DNA of 64,000 nucleotides. Origin: Haloferax sp. Q22. Lineage in GTDB: Archaea > Halobacteriota > Halobacteria > Halobacteriales > Haloferacaceae. The stretch's first letter is position 1, and the number at the start of each line of letters is the position of its first letter. Below are positions 32,733 to 40,943 of this stretch, piece after piece. The stretch is from NCBI RefSeq assembly GCF_001482285.1, contig NZ_LOEP01000007.1:62001-126000 (forward strand), given 5' to 3'. The translations under genes were made by a program, and so were the position numbers. The notes below the pieces were generated by a model. That model made no database searches, was not told the DNA's origin, and saw only the letters and a list, made by a program, of their open reading frames with translations.

Positions 32733-34037
32733 ATGTACTACGCCTACAAGTACCGTCTCAAGCCGTCCGACACCCACCGAGAGGAGTTGGACCGCCATCG
32801 AGACATTTGTAGGCAACTGTACAACCACGCTCTCTACCGCTTCGACCAAATTCCCGTGGACGCAGGCACGCTCAATCAGCGTGTTCGGTCCATCCGAGAC
32901 GAAATCCCGTCCCTGAAAGATTGGTGGACTGACCTCTCGGACGTGTACTCGACAGTTCTGCAAACAACGGTCATGCGAATCGAGCAGAACGTCAAAGGGC
33001 TCTCCAAGCTCAAGGATAATGGCTACGGCGTCGGTCAACTCACGTGGAAGCCGCCACGCGAGTTCCGCAGTTTCACGTACAGCCAGTCTGGCTTCAAGCT
33101 CGACAAGAAGGGCGGTCAGACTGTGCTGTCACTCTCGAAACTCGCGGACATACCGATTCGGCTCCACCGCGCTATCCCCGACGTTCACAAGAGCGACAGC
33201 TCTTGTGCAGCCCATCAGAAATCTCTGATTTCTGAGGACGACGCCACGCTCAAACAGGTCACGGTCAAGAAAGAACCGACGGGCGAGTGGTTCGCCACCT
33301 TCGGCGTCGAAATGGACCGCGAACCGCCCGCGAAGCCCAAGAATCCCGAGAAGTGTGTCGGTATCGACGTGGGGATTCTCACGTACGCCCACGACACCGA
33401 TGGAACGGCGGTCGGGTCGCTCGATCTCACCGACGAGCGTGACCGCTTGGAGCGCGAGCAACGGAAGCTCTCGCGGAAGCAACACGGGTCGAACAACTAC
33501 GAGACACAACAGCGGCGCGTAGCGGAGTGTCACGCCGCTCTCCGACGGAAGCGCCGCGACTTCCTGCACAAACTCTCGGCGTACTACGCTCGGGAGTACG
33601 ACCTCGTGGCGGTCGAAGACCTGAACGTGAAGGGGATGATGGAGTCGCCGTCGAACAGCCGCAACACCGCGTCTGCCGCGTGGCGAACGTTCCTCTCGTT
33701 GCTCGAATACAAGTGTGAGCGAGAGGGGACGCACTTCGTCGCGGTCAACCCGAGGGGGACGACCAAGGAGTGCGCGTCCTGTGGTGTCTCGACGGAGAAG
33801 CCGTTGTGGGTCCGTGAACACTCCTGTCCTGCCTGTGGGTTTGAGGCGGACAGGGACGCGAATGCGGCGTGGAACATTCTTTCTCGCGGCCTCGAAGATG
33901 TAGGAGTGGGACACTCCGAACAAACGCCTGTGGAGACTGCGCTCCCTGCGGATACCAATTCGGTGTCTGCAAAGCGCGTCGTGGAAGCAGGAAGCCCTAC
34001 CCTCAAGGAGCGAACGGCGTCAGCCGTGAGCGAGTAG
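32733..34037 (+). CDS. tnpB: RNA-guided nuclease TnpB (IS1341-type), apparently intact
   Basis: 434 residues. N-terminal WED/REC region (YAYKYRLKPSDTHREELDRH) and RuvC-like nuclease with acidic residues D212 (GIDVGIL), E295 (VAVEDLNV) and D375 (ADRDANAAWN). A zinc finger CASC...CPAC lies between the last two. All catalytic residues are present, so the protein could be an active omega-RNA-guided DNA nuclease. At about residues 151-170 the phrase PDVHKSDSSCAAHQKSLISE appears to be an extra in-frame insert: its DNA (33186-33235) is two adjacent perfect hairpins. The 3' end of the gene overlaps the predicted guide RNA scaffold. No tnpA is present. Confidence 0.93.
   Translation: MYYAYKYRLKPSDTHREELDRHRDICRQLYNHALYRFDQIPVDAGTLNQRVRSIRDEIPSLKDWWTDLSDVYSTVLQTTVMRIEQNVKGLSKLKDNGYGVGQLTWKPPREFRSFTYSQSGFKLDKKGGQTVLSLSKLADIPIRLHRAIPDVHKSDSSCAAHQKSLISEDDATLKQVTVKKEPTGEWFATFGVEMDREPPAKPKNPEKCVGIDVGILTYAHDTDGTAVGSLDLTDERDRLEREQRKLSRKQHGSNNYETQQRRVAECHAALRRKRRDFLHKLSAYYAREYDLVAVEDLNVKGMMESPSNSRNTASAAWRTFLSLLEYKCEREGTHFVAVNPRGTTKECASCGVSTEKPLWVREHSCPACGFEADRDANAAWNILSRGLEDVGVGHSEQTPVETALPADTNSVSAKRVVEAGSPTLKERTASAVSE
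33186..33235 (+). repeat. two adjacent perfect hairpins inserted in frame in tnpB
   Basis: Hairpin 1: CACAAGAGC/GCTCTTGTG (33186-33194 and 33199-33207, 4-nt loop). Hairpin 2: TCAGAAATC/GATTTCTGA (33215-33223 and 33227-33235, 3-nt loop). Both have perfect 9-bp arms, are 7 bp apart, and stay in the reading frame. Confidence 0.8.
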
Positions 34038-34052
34038 GGTGGGGTAGTTCAC
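33960..34052 (+). ncRNA. predicted omega RNA / sotRNA scaffold at the tnpB 3' end
   Basis: Sense RNAs overlapping tnpB 3' ends are known in haloarchaea (sotRNAs) and serve as TnpB guides (omega RNA/reRNA). Here stems CCCTAC/GTAGGG (33995-34000, 34034-34039) and ACGGC/GCCGT (34014-34018, 34023-34027) lie at the end of the element. The guide would begin beyond the right end near 34053. The 5' limit is a guess. Confidence 0.5.
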
Positions 34053-34374
34053 AACGTTGTCTGTGGGTAGAGCCTCTTTGTCGTGCTGAACTCGCCCTCT
34101 GTCTGTGTCACACCGTACGTATCAAATTCTAGAGCTTCAACAGAACCTAACGCATGGTATTAGCCACGTGTGTGAGCCATGGTCGTGGTACGCTTGGTGT
34201 GGGACCTGACTCATCATACTGAAAGAGCGACCGAATCGGAATGTTCGCCCACTTACTGGGGCGTGTGGGAGGCGCGATTCGCTCCGCGGGCGGTTGGACG
34301 CGACGCAGCCTGCGACCACACGGGTCAGTCCGTCGAACAGAGAAATGCGCGAGGAGAGCAGTCGGCCGTCCCGA
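34053..34374. other. intergenic region downstream of the TnpB element
   Basis: No convincing gene, repeat or strong promoter was found in these 322 bases. The segment is less GC-rich than its surroundings near the element and returns to normal composition toward 34300. Its first 15-20 bases would be the guide sequence of the predicted omega RNA. Confidence 0.5.
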
Positions 34375-35484
34375 TTACGAGCGGCGACGGAGCAGGCTGA
34401 CACCGACGAGACTGACGATACAGACCAGCGCAATCCCAACCGGTCCCCAGAGGGGAACGGCGGTGTCGGTCGTGGTCTCGGTCGTCTCTGTGGTCGTCGT
34501 CGTGGGGTCCGCGGTCTCAGTCGAATTCTCCGTTCCGGTCGAGTCGGTGGACTCCGCCGTCGAATCCGACTGGTCGGCTTCGTCCGCATCGCTCGTGGGC
34601 GTCGGCGAGTCAGTCGTCTCCGCCGAGCTCCCACCCGAGGACGCCGCCGTCGTCGTGTTAGACGTGGCCGACTCGTTGGTTGCGGTCGTCGTGGTGGATT
34701 CGGTCGTCTCCGTGGTCGTCGTCTCGTCGGAGTCGCCTGTCGAGTCCGAGTCTTCGAGCGACCCCGCTTCGACGACGCTCACGGACTGCGTGCCGCTCAC
34801 CGCGACGAGTTCGGGTTCACCGAACACTTCCTCGTCGGTCTGGGCGGCCGAATAGAGGCGGTAGTCGCCCGGCGAGAGCGACGCGACGTCGACCGTCGCC
34901 GTGTAGTTCAACCCCGTCTGTCGGGTCGCGGTCGTGCGGACAGACGCCGACTCGTTCCCGAGAACGACCTCGACGCCGGCCGGCGGCGATTCGACGTCGT
35001 TGCTGACCTTGGAGAGGTTCACTTCCACGAGGAGTTCGTCGTCCGATTCGACGCGGTCCGCCGCGGTCTGCTCGACGTCGAACCCGTTGATGATGAACGG
35101 TTCGACCGCGTAGACCGTCTCGGTCCCGTTCATGAGCGCGATTGCGTACGTACCGGGGTCGTAGCGGTCGAGCGAGAACGACGCCGAGGCGGAGCCGCCG
35201 TCGACGTACTGGCTGTCACGGAGTCGTTGCTGACTGTCGACGACACGGATGGAGTACGAATCACCGGACGGCCCGTCGGTCGAAACGGAGAGGTAGCCGT
35301 CTTCCGACGCGCTGCCGATGGCTTCGATGGTCTGGTCTCCCCACTGAGTCGAAATCGTTCGGTCCGGGATGTCGAGGTCGCCGTCGATGTCGACGTCGTA
35401 GTCGGCGCTCTGTGCCGCCGTCAACGGGGCGACCGCCGAACACACCAACACGAGCGCCAAGAGGAGGGCACGGGACGAGTGCAT
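34375..35484 (-). CDS. secreted Thr-rich protein with C-terminal TM anchor, last gene of the FtsX operon
   Basis: 369 residues. Signal peptide (MHSSRALLLALVLVCSAVAP), an extracellular beta-rich region (about 25-225; SFSLDRYDPGTYAIALMNGT and LNYTATVDVASLSPGDYRLY look like two Ig-like units), a highly Thr/Ser/Glu/Asp-rich linker (235-340) that could be heavily O-glycosylated, and a C-terminal helix (GPVGIALVCIVSLVGVSLL) ending RRRS. The tail resembles PGF-type anchors in layout but lacks PGF (it reads VPLWGP), so it may be a simple TM anchor. It lies 55 bp after the first permease and is probably co-transcribed. Confidence 0.85.
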   Translation of the reverse strand: MHSSRALLLALVLVCSAVAPLTAAQSADYDVDIDGDLDIPDRTISTQWGDQTIEAIGSASEDGYLSVSTDGPSGDSYSIRVVDSQQRLRDSQYVDGGSASASFSLDRYDPGTYAIALMNGTETVYAVEPFIINGFDVEQTAADRVESDDELLVEVNLSKVSNDVESPPAGVEVVLGNESASVRTTATRQTGLNYTATVDVASLSPGDYRLYSAAQTDEEVFGEPELVAVSGTQSVSVVEAGSLEDSDSTGDSDETTTTETTESTTTTATNESATSNTTTAASSGGSSAETTDSPTPTSDADEADQSDSTAESTDSTGTENSTETADPTTTTTETTETTTDTAVPLWGPVGIALVCIVSLVGVSLLRRRS

Positions 35485-35539
35485 GTGCCAGCCTCTACAG
35501 TCGTCTGGGGTAAGTGCATTGTCATGGCGAGTCGAACAG

Positions 35540-38533
35540 TCAGCGGTGGAGCAACCGCCCGACGTCGAACCGAACGAAGGGCGTCGCCGCGATGACGGCG
35601 CTACAGACTGCGAGGCAGACCGCCCCGAGAGCGGACGCGGCGATCAGCCCCGGGGTGAACGGGACGGCGAGTCGAATCCCGAAGACCACGAGCACGTCCG
35701 CCTGTTCGAGCAGCCACAAGAGCGCCGCCGCAAACCCGAACGAGAGCGCCGCCGCGGGAATCGCGAGGCGGACGGCGTCGGCCGCGAGCAGGGCGAGAAT
35801 CCGCCGTCTACTCGCGCCGGTCGCGCGGTAGATGCCGATGACGCGACGGTTCGCGTGGACCGCCTGCGCGAACGTCGCGGTCGTGCCGCCGATGGTGCTC
35901 AGCCCGGCGAGCGAGACGAGCACGACGAACAGCAACTGCACGTTGCCGAAGACGTTCTCGATGGCCCGGCCGATGCCGGTGCCCTCGGTGTACTCGCCGC
36001 GGCTGCTGAGCGTCGCCGCGACGCGTTCGTCGCCGGTGACGCGGTAGGTCGCCGTCGAGATGACCGACCCGTCGACGACCAGTCGGAGGTCGTAGGTGCC
36101 CGGCGGTGGGTCGTCACCGAGTCCGACCTCGGACGCCGCCAGTTCGATTTCCGAGACGTTCCCGCCGGTCAGTTCGACGGTCCGGGTCTGCGTGCCGCCC
36201 GGCGAGACGAGGGTGAGGTTGCGGACGAGGAAGCGACCCCACGGGTTGGCGACGCGTGCGGTCACCGTCGGATTCGTGAGTCGCGAACCGGTCGACGGCG
36301 AGACCGTCAGCCGCCCGCCGAGTCGCTGCGGCGCGTCGCGTTCCACGGTGAGCGTGTGTTCCTCCGCGACGTAGCCGTCTTTCGAGAGCCGCAACGTGTA
36401 CGTGCCCGGCTCGTCGGGAACCCGCATCGGGACGCCGCCCCGGGCGTCCGTCGTCGCACTCCGGCCGTCGAGCGTGACGGTCACGCCGGAGACCACGGAC
36501 TCGTTCGGCGTCGTCGCCGGTACGACGAGCGTGGAGCCCGGCGGCGCGCGGGTCGGGTACTCGGACGGAAGCTGGAGCGTGTTCGGCCGGTACACCGTTA
36601 CCGAGCGAGTGACGCCGTCGGTGGCGAGTTCGTACGTCCCAGCGATCCGAAAGCTCGTCTCGAACGACAGCCGTGTCGATTCGTCGCTCCCGAGCGTCAC
36701 GTCTCGTTCGAGCGTTCGGTTCCCCACGCGGACCGCGACCGTCTCTGTCGCCGCGGCGGACCCGAGATTCCGGACCGTCGCGCTGAATCGATACGTCGCG
36801 TTCGTCTGGACCTCGGACGGGCCGGAGAGGCTCGTCACGAGCAGTCCCGACGAGCGGTTCTGCAGGGACGCGAGGCTCGAAGACGCGTTTTTCGTCCGAA
36901 TCAAGTGCACCGTTCCGGGACCTGTCGCCAGCGGCTGCGTCGTTTCGAGCGGAACGACGAGCTGGTCGTTCGTCACGCCGCTTCCGGTGAACGTCCCGAC
37001 GATTGTGACGCGTCTGACCCCGGGCGTGACGCTTCCGCCGAGCGTCACCGTCTCGCCGACGTCGAGCCCGAGCGTCCGCGCGAGGTCGGTCCCGATAACC
37101 GCCTCGTCGGCGCGCTGTGGGGCCGACCCAGCGACCAACGACGCGTCGGTGACCGAGCTAAACGCGGTGTAGTTCGCCCCGCGAACGAGGTACGGCGTGT
37201 CGCCGCGCGTCTGTGCGTAGATGACCTCCGGGCTGGCCGTGATACCGTACGAGCGGAGCACCGTCGCGTAGTTTTCGTCGATGCGGCTGTTGAGGGGGTG
37301 TGCGGCACCGCTCTCGACGACCGTCCCGCTCGACGTGGTCGCGAGGGGAGCGAGCGCGCCGCCGATAGAGCCCGTCAAGAGGATGATGAGCATGAAAACG
37401 GCGAGCGTCGCCGCCGTGGGGGTAAACGCCCGCCAATCGACGAGCGTCGGTGAGGTAACCGTCTGGAAGCGGCGAATCGGCTGTGGCCATCGACCGGCGG
37501 CCCGGTGCGGTTGGTCGAAGCTCGGGTCACCGCGGACGACCGGAAGCGCCGCGAGAACCCCGGCGAAGAGGCCCATCACGAGGAGGAACCCGGCGATGGC
37601 GAGGAGCGAAACCGCGATGTCGGCGGTCACGGTCGTCTGAAGCGACACCGGAAGGCCCGCGTACGTCGCGGCGTTGACGACGCCGTTGGTCACGACCACG
37701 CCGAGCGCGTAGCCTAGCGCGACGCCGACGAACGTGAGCGACAGCACGCGCCCGAGGAGAATCGCGAGGATACGCCACGGCGACGCCCCGGTCGCGCGAG
37801 CGACGCCGATGAGACGGGTTCGGTCCCGAATCGACATCTTCGTCACGTTGTACACGACGACGAGAATCAGGAGCCCACCGGCGAACGCGGCGACCGACAG
37901 CGTCCGGACGACCTGCGTGATGCCGCCCGCCAGAAACGGGAGCGCCGCGATGAGCGGGACGCTCGTCGCCGACGCCGGGCGTCCGGACTCGCCGGTGTCG
38001 AACACGAGCGCGCCGCTCGTTCCCAGCCGCTGGACGGTGTCGGTGCCCGCGACGTACCACGAGTCGGGAAACAGCGTCTCGTCGATGCGATGCGGCGAGA
38101 CAGTCGTCGAAACCGCGTTGTCAGGGCCGACGATCTCGACCTTCTGGACCGACGACTCAGGCCCCGAGACGCCGTCTGACGGCGGTCTCGGGAGCGTGGC
38201 TGCTTGCCACGCGACCGACGCGCCCGAAATCGTCCGCGGCGCGTCCGGCGGTATCCCGACGACGTAGTGGGTCTCGCCATCGGGAAGCGAGACGGTCGTG
38301 ACCGCGATGACCACCTCGTCGGCGGACGCGGTCGCGACGGCGTCGTCGTACGACTGCTCGTACGACACCGTCGCCGAACTCGACAGGTCGGAACTCAGCG
38401 TTCCGGTGTAGGTGGCCGCGGTGAGCAACAAGAGCGCGGAGCCGAGGAGGAACGCCGTCGTGACGGCGACGACCGCGATGCTCAGCCACTCGCGGCGCGA
38501 CCACCTCGAGAGGAGCGCTGTCGCATAGCGCAT
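35540..38533 (-). CDS. FtsX/MacB-type ABC permease with large extracellular CARDB-like domains (1)
   Basis: 997 residues. An N-terminal TM helix (LSIAVVAVTTAFLLGSALLL) leads to a periplasm-side domain (35-215). A first FtsX membrane block of about three to four helices (215-400) contains the typical LIGVARATGASPWRILAILL. A long extracellular part (400-860) includes a MacB-like portion (ESGAAHPLNSRIDENYATVL...), a CARDB domain (TYRFSATVRNLGSAAATETV) and a carboxypeptidase-regulatory-like domain. A second FtsX block (870-990) has IGIYRATGASRRRILALLAA. It is paralogous to the permease at 40936-43902. One ATPase gene lies between them, implying a LolCDE-like two-permease, one-ATPase complex. Confidence 0.9.
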   Translation of the reverse strand: MRYATALLSRWSRREWLSIAVVAVTTAFLLGSALLLLTAATYTGTLSSDLSSSATVSYEQSYDDAVATASADEVVIAVTTVSLPDGETHYVVGIPPDAPRTISGASVAWQAATLPRPPSDGVSGPESSVQKVEIVGPDNAVSTTVSPHRIDETLFPDSWYVAGTDTVQRLGTSGALVFDTGESGRPASATSVPLIAALPFLAGGITQVVRTLSVAAFAGGLLILVVVYNVTKMSIRDRTRLIGVARATGASPWRILAILLGRVLSLTFVGVALGYALGVVVTNGVVNAATYAGLPVSLQTTVTADIAVSLLAIAGFLLVMGLFAGVLAALPVVRGDPSFDQPHRAAGRWPQPIRRFQTVTSPTLVDWRAFTPTAATLAVFMLIILLTGSIGGALAPLATTSSGTVVESGAAHPLNSRIDENYATVLRSYGITASPEVIYAQTRGDTPYLVRGANYTAFSSVTDASLVAGSAPQRADEAVIGTDLARTLGLDVGETVTLGGSVTPGVRRVTIVGTFTGSGVTNDQLVVPLETTQPLATGPGTVHLIRTKNASSSLASLQNRSSGLLVTSLSGPSEVQTNATYRFSATVRNLGSAAATETVAVRVGNRTLERDVTLGSDESTRLSFETSFRIAGTYELATDGVTRSVTVYRPNTLQLPSEYPTRAPPGSTLVVPATTPNESVVSGVTVTLDGRSATTDARGGVPMRVPDEPGTYTLRLSKDGYVAEEHTLTVERDAPQRLGGRLTVSPSTGSRLTNPTVTARVANPWGRFLVRNLTLVSPGGTQTRTVELTGGNVSEIELAASEVGLGDDPPPGTYDLRLVVDGSVISTATYRVTGDERVAATLSSRGEYTEGTGIGRAIENVFGNVQLLFVVLVSLAGLSTIGGTTATFAQAVHANRRVIGIYRATGASRRRILALLAADAVRLAIPAAALSFGFAAALLWLLEQADVLVVFGIRLAVPFTPGLIAASALGAVCLAVCSAVIAATPFVRFDVGRLLHR

Positions 38534-38548
38534 GTTATCCGAGGCGAC

Positions 38549-39229
38549 TCATTGACGGATGCGCTCGTCCGGTTTCCGGCGGAGCGAGCCGTCTATCAGC
38601 ACATGCGTCTCTTCGAACTGGTCGGACAGCGTGGGGTCGTGGCTGATGACGACGAGCGCGGTGTCCGTCTGGTCCTTCACACGGAACAAGAGGTCGAGAA
38701 CGCGCTCTGCGGTTTCGGGGTCGAGTTGCCCCGTCGGCTCGTCGGCGAAGACGACGTCCGGCCGGTTGGCGAGCGCACGGGCGATTGCGACGCGCTGTTT
38801 CTCCCCGCCGCTGAGCGTCGCCGGATACTGGTCTTTGAGGTCTAAAATGTCGAGGGCGTCGAACAGCGTGTCCAGCCACGCCTCGTCTCGGCTCCGGGTG
38901 TGGTCCTGCGGGAGCGCGGCGTTGTCCCACGCGGTCAGATCCGGGATGAGCTGGAAGTCCTGAAAGACGAATCCGATTGCGTCCCGCCGGAGGACGGCGC
39001 GCTTCCGCTCGGGGAGCGCGCTCGTGTCGTCGCCGTGGACGTACAGCGAGCCGCTGGTCGGAGTGCTAAGCAGTCCGAGGACGTTGAACAGCGTCGTCTT
39101 CCCGGCACCGCTCGGGCCTTGAATGAGGAGGGACGTGTCAGGCTCGACGGTGATGGAGACGTCCGCGAGAATGGTGGAGTCACCGCGTTCGACGGTGAGC
39201 GAATCGCCGCGCAGTACGGGGGCCGTCAT
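38549..39229 (-). CDS. ABC transporter ATPase (LolD/MacB-type)
   Basis: 226 residues from ATG 39229, preceded by a gggag ribosome-site-like sequence 9 nt upstream; GTG 39253 is an alternative start. Walker A GPSGAGKT (38-45), Q-loop Q90, signature LSGGE (139-143), Walker B VVFADE (159-164) and switch His in VVISHDP. Length and sequence are typical of the ATPases of FtsX-type exporters, which transmit mechanical force rather than moving solute through the membrane. It sits between two FtsX-like permease genes and presumably powers both. It starts 49 bp after the GT-C-like gene and ends 15 bp before permease 1. Confidence 0.94.
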   Translation of the reverse strand: MTAPVLRGDSLTVERGDSTILADVSITVEPDTSLLIQGPSGAGKTTLFNVLGLLSTPTSGSLYVHGDDTSALPERKRAVLRRDAIGFVFQDFQLIPDLTAWDNAALPQDHTRSRDEAWLDTLFDALDILDLKDQYPATLSGGEKQRVAIARALANRPDVVFADEPTGQLDPETAERVLDLLFRVKDQTDTALVVISHDPTLSDQFEETHVLIDGSLRRKPDERIRQ

Positions 39230-39278
39230 CGATATGCTCCCTTCATGCTTCACCTATGTATAGTGTACGGCTACTCGC

Positions 39279-40943
39279 TCAGACCGTCCGGTTCGTCGCG
39301 GCCGCGCACGTCGCGTTCCCGACCGGCCGGGACACCGAGACGGGGTCGTTCCCGGTGTTGGCGTAGACGACGTTCCGCGTCGCGGTCCAGTTGGCGTACA
39401 CGGACGGCGAGACGGTCTCCGGCGCGTTCGGGAAGAGGTGCGCACCGGTCGTCGTCCACGACCGCTGCGAGATGACCAGACAGTCCGGGCTCGGGCCGCC
39501 GGAGAGCCAGTTCGCGACGGCGCTGTAGCCGACCTGCGCGTTGAAGTAATGCGTCCCGACCCGCGTCAGCGAGTGGTCGCTCAGCCACGGCGAGTCGGTG
39601 TGCGTGGACGCGAACTGGACGCCTTCGAACTCGGACTCGTAGGTCGTAGAAGGGACGGTCGCGGTGTCCATCGTGAGGTACGCGAGCGGTGCGGTCGCGA
39701 GCGTCGACACGAGCACGACCGCGACGAGCGCGAGACGGAGCGCGCGTCCCGAGGTCGAACGCGAGACGCCCTGCAGGAGGCGAACGAGGACGAGTCCGAC
39801 GAGCATCGCCGCCGGGACGTGCAGGAACGTCTGTGCGCGCATGACCGTATCGTAGTACTCGGGGGTGAGCGACGCGGTGAGGCCGAACCCGATGATGGTG
39901 ACCGGTGCGAGGAACATCGCCGTCGGTATCGCGCCGCCGCGGTACGACTCGAACAGGTCGAGCCCGAAGGCGGCGGTCACCGCGAACACGCCGAGAATCG
40001 CGACGAGCCCCAAGATGAGCGGCGGCGTCTGGGTCGTGCCCGGGAATATCGGCGAGACGGCGTTGAGCCCGACGATGCCGAAAAACGACCCGACGACGCC
40101 GAGATACGAGACCTGTTTGACCCGGCGACCGGTCCGTTGCACCCACACGATACCGATGGCGAGGAGGATGAGCCACGCGAGAAAGAGCCCGGGATAGGCC
40201 ATGACCCGGTTCACGTACGGGACGCTGAGCGTCGTCGACGACTCGGCGAAGCGGTAGTACGCGAACATGTACGCCCAGAAGGCGACCGCGAGCGCGCCCG
40301 GCCCGAGCACCGACCGGAGCGAGAGCCGCACGGAGACGTGGCGCACGACGAGCGCGGTCACGACGAGCGCGGCGATGAACGTCGAAAACGTGTGCGTCAT
40401 CGGGAACACGGCGAGGAGAAGCCCGACGACGAGCCACCAGCGGAGGCGTTGACTGCGGAGCGCGAGATGCAGACAGAACGCGAGCGTAATCACGAGGAGG
40501 ATGCCGAGAATCTCCTCGTCGGGAACGGAGGTGCGACGGAGGAACAGCCCCTGGACGGCGAGCAGCGTCGCCGTCACCGCGCCGACCGCGGTGGCGGTTC
40601 CGTCGCGTGACCCGCTGTCGAGGAGGACGCGCCGCGCGACGACCCCGCCGACGAAGCAGATGAGTCCGCCGATGGCCGTCGCGAGCGGCTGAATCGCTCG
40701 GAGGGGAACGGCGTCGGTGACGAGCGACACGACGCTCAGGTAGGTGCTGAAAACGAGATTATCCGCCCGCTGCGTGAGGGGGAGCGCACCCGTCTCCGTG
40801 GTCGTCTTCGCGAGCCACGCGTAGTCGAATCCGTCGAGCGTCGATGGATAGCCGCTCCAATAAAGCGGGAGGGCGCGGAGGGCGAACGCGAGGGCGACGC
40901 CCGCGATGAGAATCGCGAATCCGCGGCGACGTCCGTTACTCAT
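39279..40943 (-). CDS. multi-pass membrane protein resembling GT-C glycosyltransferases
   Basis: 554 residues with about 12 hydrophobic helices. The first extracytoplasmic loop carries TLDGFDYAWLAKTTTETG, an acidic loop in the position of the catalytic Asp of GT-C (dolichyl-phosphate-sugar dependent) transferases. A C-terminal extracellular domain of about 130 residues (from TVPSTTYESEFEGVQFASTH) follows the last helix, as in oligosaccharyl/mannosyltransferase-like proteins. I infer transfer of a lipid-linked sugar to an extracellular target; the donor is unknown. Its ATG overlaps the stop of permease 2 (ATGAGTAA, 40936-40943), so it is translationally coupled to the export system. Confidence 0.75.
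   Translation of the reverse strand: MSNGRRRGFAILIAGVALAFALRALPLYWSGYPSTLDGFDYAWLAKTTTETGALPLTQRADNLVFSTYLSVVSLVTDAVPLRAIQPLATAIGGLICFVGGVVARRVLLDSGSRDGTATAVGAVTATLLAVQGLFLRRTSVPDEEILGILLVITLAFCLHLALRSQRLRWWLVVGLLLAVFPMTHTFSTFIAALVVTALVVRHVSVRLSLRSVLGPGALAVAFWAYMFAYYRFAESSTTLSVPYVNRVMAYPGLFLAWLILLAIGIVWVQRTGRRVKQVSYLGVVGSFFGIVGLNAVSPIFPGTTQTPPLILGLVAILGVFAVTAAFGLDLFESYRGGAIPTAMFLAPVTIIGFGLTASLTPEYYDTVMRAQTFLHVPAAMLVGLVLVRLLQGVSRSTSGRALRLALVAVVLVSTLATAPLAYLTMDTATVPSTTYESEFEGVQFASTHTDSPWLSDHSLTRVGTHYFNAQVGYSAVANWLSGGPSPDCLVISQRSWTTTGAHLFPNAPETVSPSVYANWTATRNVVYANTGNDPVSVSRPVGNATCAAATNRTV

Larger units (their letters stand above)
32455..34052 (+). mobile_element. solo TnpB element (IS200/IS605 superfamily, IS1341-like), no tnpA
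   Basis: The element contains a small upstream gene and tnpB but no transposase tnpA. Left and right ends share the motif CTCAA-x-GAGCGA...GAGCGAGTAGGG (left 32476-32506, right 34002-34039). The left end can form an imperfect hairpin (32469-32477 with 32503-32511). The right end forms stems CCCTAC/GTAGGG and ACGGC/GCCGT. The right boundary is probably just after tagttcac at 34052; the left boundary is approximate. Lacking tnpA, it would need a TnpA supplied in trans to move. Confidence 0.75.
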
